Source: Paraburkholderia ginsengisoli NBRC 100965
GTDB lineage: Bacteria; Pseudomonadota; Gammaproteobacteria; Burkholderiales; Burkholderiaceae
Length of the DNA: 64,000 nucleotides
Direction of reading: 5' to 3'
Assembly: GCF_000739735.1 (NCBI RefSeq)
Contig: NZ_BBJF01000006.1
Span: 124,001 to 188,000 of the forward strand
Below the pieces are notes generated by a model. The model was not told the DNA's origin. It did no database searches and worked only from the letters and a program-made list of their open reading frames with translations. Of this stretch, positions 61,444 to 64,000 are shown piece by piece; the stretch's first letter is position 1, and the number at the start of each line of letters is the position of its first letter. A program made the position numbers and the translations under genes.

Positions 61444-62487
61444 TCACTGATACGTCATCGTGAAAGTCATCGCCGTGTTGGCAATGCCGCCCGTCACGGT
61501 GGAACCGGTCTGGTAATAGCGGGCCTGGAACGGAATCGTGAGATTGCCGCCAGTCGCGCTGCTATAGCCGCTGAATACTTTGGGCGTGCCGAGTGGAAAA
61601 ACGTTGCCGGAACCGTCGAGCAGTTGCATGCCGGTGCCCGCCGCGCTCGATCTCGAATCCAGGGCGACCACCGACGCACTGCTGTTGAGGATAGGGGTTA
61701 GCGCGTCGATCTGATAGCTGACGGAAGTCATGCCGGTGGGACAACTGTTCAGCGCGATCTTGAAGCTGGTCGACGACGTGAACGTGCCCACCCCCTTCAT
61801 TTCCGATACTTTGTGCTGACCGAGAGGAACCTGCACATCGGGTGTAACGCAGCTTTGCACCTTGACCTGCGTGGCCGTGATCGAGAAGGTGACAGGCCAC
61901 GTCGCGTTATAAGTTGCATTGGCATAGAGTTGCGCTTTCACGAACGCGGTGGCGCCGACCGTCCCTGCCGTGATCGGTCCTGTCTTCACCAGGCGGGCCT
62001 GCAACTGCCCGCCGTTGCCGTAAAGAAGGGCGGAATTGCAGGCACTACCGGTCCACCCGGATAGCGACAAGGCGTTCCATGGTTGCCATCCGCAACCGTT
62101 GATATACACCCTGACGCCGATAGCGATACCTACGCCCGGCACGCTGGTGTCGAAGACGTTGTAGACCACGCTACCATCGGTAAACGTGGCTGCGGAAGCC
62201 GCCAGCAGAGGTGCAAAATAAGTACCGATAAACTCCTGCACATTAGCCGAACAGGTCCACCAGTCGGTCGTGGCGGGCGTGCTCACCCACGCGCTCAGCG
62301 GAGTGCCCACGGTCGCGTCGCGCGGCACTGATATGGTCGCCGGCATCGACACCGTCACCGCTCGAGCGGCACCCGTGCAGGTGGTCAACGCCGATGCACC
62401 GGACGACACCGTCATCAGCGCAATCCCCGCGAAGAGGCTCGCGAGCCAGAACCTCGCCGACGCGTGCAATCGCTTCAAGTATCTCAT
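61444..62487 (-). CDS. Fimbrial tip adhesin/pilin of a chaperone-usher system
   Basis: A 347-residue exported protein with signal peptide (hydrophobic core LASLFAGIALMTVSSG, cleavage near ASALT, residue 34). An N-terminal domain with Cys pairs occupies about 35-210. It is followed by a pilin-like domain with Cys in QSCVTPDV and NSCPTG, ending in TMTYQ, the typical C-terminal strand with penultimate aromatic. Two domains suggest a tip adhesin, secreted by the usher encoded upstream. Its translation start is 122 bp after the usher stop. The ligand is unknown. Confidence 0.83.
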   Translation of the reverse strand: MRYLKRLHASARFWLASLFAGIALMTVSSGASALTTCTGAARAVTVSMPATISVPRDATVGTPLSAWVSTPATTDWWTCSANVQEFIGTYFAPLLAASAATFTDGSVVYNVFDTSVPGVGIAIGVRVYINGCGWQPWNALSLSGWTGSACNSALLYGNGGQLQARLVKTGPITAGTVGATAFVKAQLYANATYNATWPVTFSITATQVKVQSCVTPDVQVPLGQHKVSEMKGVGTFTSSTSFKIALNSCPTGMTSVSYQIDALTPILNSSASVVALDSRSSAAGTGMQLLDGSGNVFPLGTPKVFSGYSSATGGNLTIPFQARYYQTGSTVTGGIANTAMTFTMTYQ

Positions 62488-62609
62488 CGAGATCGACTCC
62501 AGAATGATGTAGCCCCGGCGATGTGCCTGGGTGTGACGCTGTCTGCAGACAGAACGGCGCGGATACGGCGCGGCATCGCATACCTCATCCACGACATTCA
62601 CACTGCCCA

Positions 62610-64000
62610 TTACCTGCATACCGTCTCAACTACGCTATACGCAGTACTTTTCCTGTCCATCTTCGGCAGCGCGTATTCCGCCGCGCACTGCTCGCCCGCG
62701 CCCTCGCCCCAACTCACGACAAGCCTGCCGGTATCGGACTTCAGGCCGCGAGCGATGATCCGCCCCGCCTGGGCGACCGTGCCGATACCCTGCCCCTGTG
62801 CGTCCGCTACCTCCGCGCCGAACGGCACCGGCTGTCCGTCCGCCCGGCTGATGCCGAGGATCGCGGCGCGTCCCGCATTCTCCGTGTCGAACCTGAGCCG
62901 CACTACCGCGCCCGCCGTCGGCGCCACCGACTGTTGCGTCGACTTCAACTCCACGTTGATCGGCAGACCCTTCGGGTCGATTTCGACCTGATTGCTCGCG
63001 AACGGACTCAGGCTCGACACGATCGCGTGACCCCACGGGTCCACACGCAGACCGCTGCCGTTGGCAATCCGCGCGCCGGCGGCATCTTTTGCTTCGACGA
63101 TCGCCAGCGTGTCGCCCATCGTCGGCGTGAACGCCACGCCACCCGAGTACGCGACCACCCCGCCGCTGATGCCCACGCTGCCCTGGGTGTAGTGGGCGCT
63201 TCTGCTTACGCTGCCGCTCACCGCCGCGAGTGGCGACGTATATGCCGCATTCGCACCCACCGACCCGTTGTTGCTCGCGCCACCGCCGTGGCTGTAGCTC
63301 GCATTCATGCCATAGGAGAATGCGTTGTCCACGCCGAGCGTGCCGGATAGGGTTTGCGTCGCCGTGGTCGGTGACGAGCTTCCGCCGCCCTGCAGCGTGG
63401 TGCTCGAATACGGCGCGTGCGCTCCCGCGCCGAGCGGAATGCCGAGCGTGAGCATCACCCGGTTGTCCCACCTGCCGGTCCCCGTATCGAGTTGTCGCGA
63501 GATCGCGAGGTTGTAGTTCAGCCGCTTATAGCTGTTGTTGTAGCCCGCCTGCAATTGCGTATCGGTGCCGTCGCGGTCCCAGTAGTTCTGCGTCGACCCG
63601 GTCACGTAGAAAGAACCGTAGCGTGCTGGCAGACTCTGGTTCACCGTGACCTGCAGCCGGCCGCGCTGGATGCCGCTCGCCGCGTAGGACATGTTGCGTT
63701 CGTCGAAATCGCGCAACGCCATCGCGTCGGCCAGCCCCAGATAACCGCGGCTCGAATAGCGATAGGCGGCGACCGACAGATTCGTATTGGTCGGTTCGAC
63801 CAGCTTGCTGTAGCTCAGGCGCAGGCTTTGGCCACGGCGATCGGGTTCGTGATCCAGATGCGTGGACGCATGCGTGACGTCGAGGCCGAACGCGCCGAAA
63901 CGCGTATTGAGCGCGGCGCCCACCTGGGCGGCCATATAACCCGCGCTCATGACAAAGCCGCCGTAGCCCGTGATCAGATTCGTGAAACCATGCTGGAGCG
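62610..64000 (-). CDS. Fimbrial outer-membrane usher, N-terminal part cut by window edge
   Basis: The frame is open to the window end, giving the C-terminal 463 residues of an outer-membrane usher (FimD/PapC type) that assembles pili. GYGGFVMSAGYMAAQVG and SYSKLVEPTNTNLSVAAYRY are usher barrel strands. RDFDERNMSYAASGIQRGRL leads to the later barrel, and the C-terminal soluble domain (about the last 110 residues) includes GRAAILGISRADGQPVPFGA. The plug domain and N-terminus lie beyond the window, as may chaperone and major pilin genes. Confidence 0.88.
   Translation of the reverse strand, partial: LQHGFTNLITGYGGFVMSAGYMAAQVGAALNTRFGAFGLDVTHASTHLDHEPDRRGQSLRLSYSKLVEPTNTNLSVAAYRYSSRGYLGLADAMALRDFDERNMSYAASGIQRGRLQVTVNQSLPARYGSFYVTGSTQNYWDRDGTDTQLQAGYNNSYKRLNYNLAISRQLDTGTGRWDNRVMLTLGIPLGAGAHAPYSSTTLQGGGSSSPTTATQTLSGTLGVDNAFSYGMNASYSHGGGASNNGSVGANAAYTSPLAAVSGSVSRSAHYTQGSVGISGGVVAYSGGVAFTPTMGDTLAIVEAKDAAGARIANGSGLRVDPWGHAIVSSLSPFASNQVEIDPKGLPINVELKSTQQSVAPTAGAVVRLRFDTENAGRAAILGISRADGQPVPFGAEVADAQGQGIGTVAQAGRIIARGLKSDTGRLVVSWGEGAGEQCAAEYALPKMDRKSTAYSVVETVCR

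Noticed and set aside
1..64000. Mobile elements, prophage or integrative-element genes
   Set aside because: No transposase, integrase, phage structural or conjugation gene was recognised, and no tRNA-attached direct repeats were seen.

Overview
The window is GC-rich DNA of a betaproteobacterium of the Burkholderiaceae, most likely a Paraburkholderia secondary chromosome. This rests on the luxR-rsaL-luxI quorum-sensing locus of BraR/RsaL/BraI type, a Burkholderia-style trimeric porin, and dense packing with divergent, catabolism-oriented operons. No rRNA, tRNA, CRISPR array, IS element or prophage was recognised. The assignment is from protein character only; no database search was run.

Region 1 (1-12.3 kb), regulation and envelope. 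A truncated SMP-30/gluconolactonase gene is followed by luxR, a convergent rsaL-like repressor and luxI with a 20-bp lux box. Next come a GntR/FadR regulator, a universal stress protein with an FNR-like site upstream, an FNR-type oxygen sensor with all four cluster cysteines, and an EgtB/SenA-like sulfoxide synthase homologue. A three-gene minus-strand set of unknown role follows: an OmpA-like lipoprotein with a 9-bp in-frame tandem repeat, a five-helix membrane protein and a secreted vWA-like protein. An MgtC-family membrane protein ends the region.

Region 2 (12.3-45 kb), an organosulfur scavenging island. It holds two SsuABC-type sulfonate importers, two TauD-family dioxygenases, a periplasmic sulfite dehydrogenase with a lipoprotein cytochrome c, two flavin-dependent monooxygenases (DszA/NtaA and SsuD/SfnG types), two DszC/SfnB-type acyl-CoA-dehydrogenase-like oxygenases, an FMO-like flavoprotein and a DszB-like desulfinase that keeps Cys, His and Arg at the catalytic positions. 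It also has an orphan sulfonate-binding protein, an orphan MetQ-like binding protein, an aldo/keto reductase, and an Opp/Dpp-type importer served by three paralogous family-5 binding proteins. The inferred job is to import organosulfur compounds, oxidise them, release sulfite and detoxify or oxidise the sulfite. Several strong palindromes in its intergenic gaps are operator candidates.

Region 3 (45-51.3 kb), mixed genes. A remnant of an amino-acid-binding protein, a TPR/glycosyltransferase-like protein, a PhoD-like phosphatase, a metallo-beta-lactamase-fold hydrolase divergent from a TetR regulator, and a GyrI-like pseudogene remnant.

Region 4 (51.3-60.8 kb), an opine- or imino-compound-type catabolic operon. 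A Pot-type ABC importer (binding protein, ATPase, two permeases) is transcribed with an HcnABC/opine-oxidase-like set, a further DAO-family flavoprotein and a RidA imine deaminase, in a tightly overlapping nine-gene run. It is divergent from an OccR/NocR-like LysR regulator, and an ATAA-N7-TTAT site lies in the divergent gap.

Region 5 (60.8-64 kb). A NUDIX hydrolase, then a chaperone-usher fimbrial locus: a two-domain pilin/adhesin preceded by the C-terminal part of an usher that runs off the window end.
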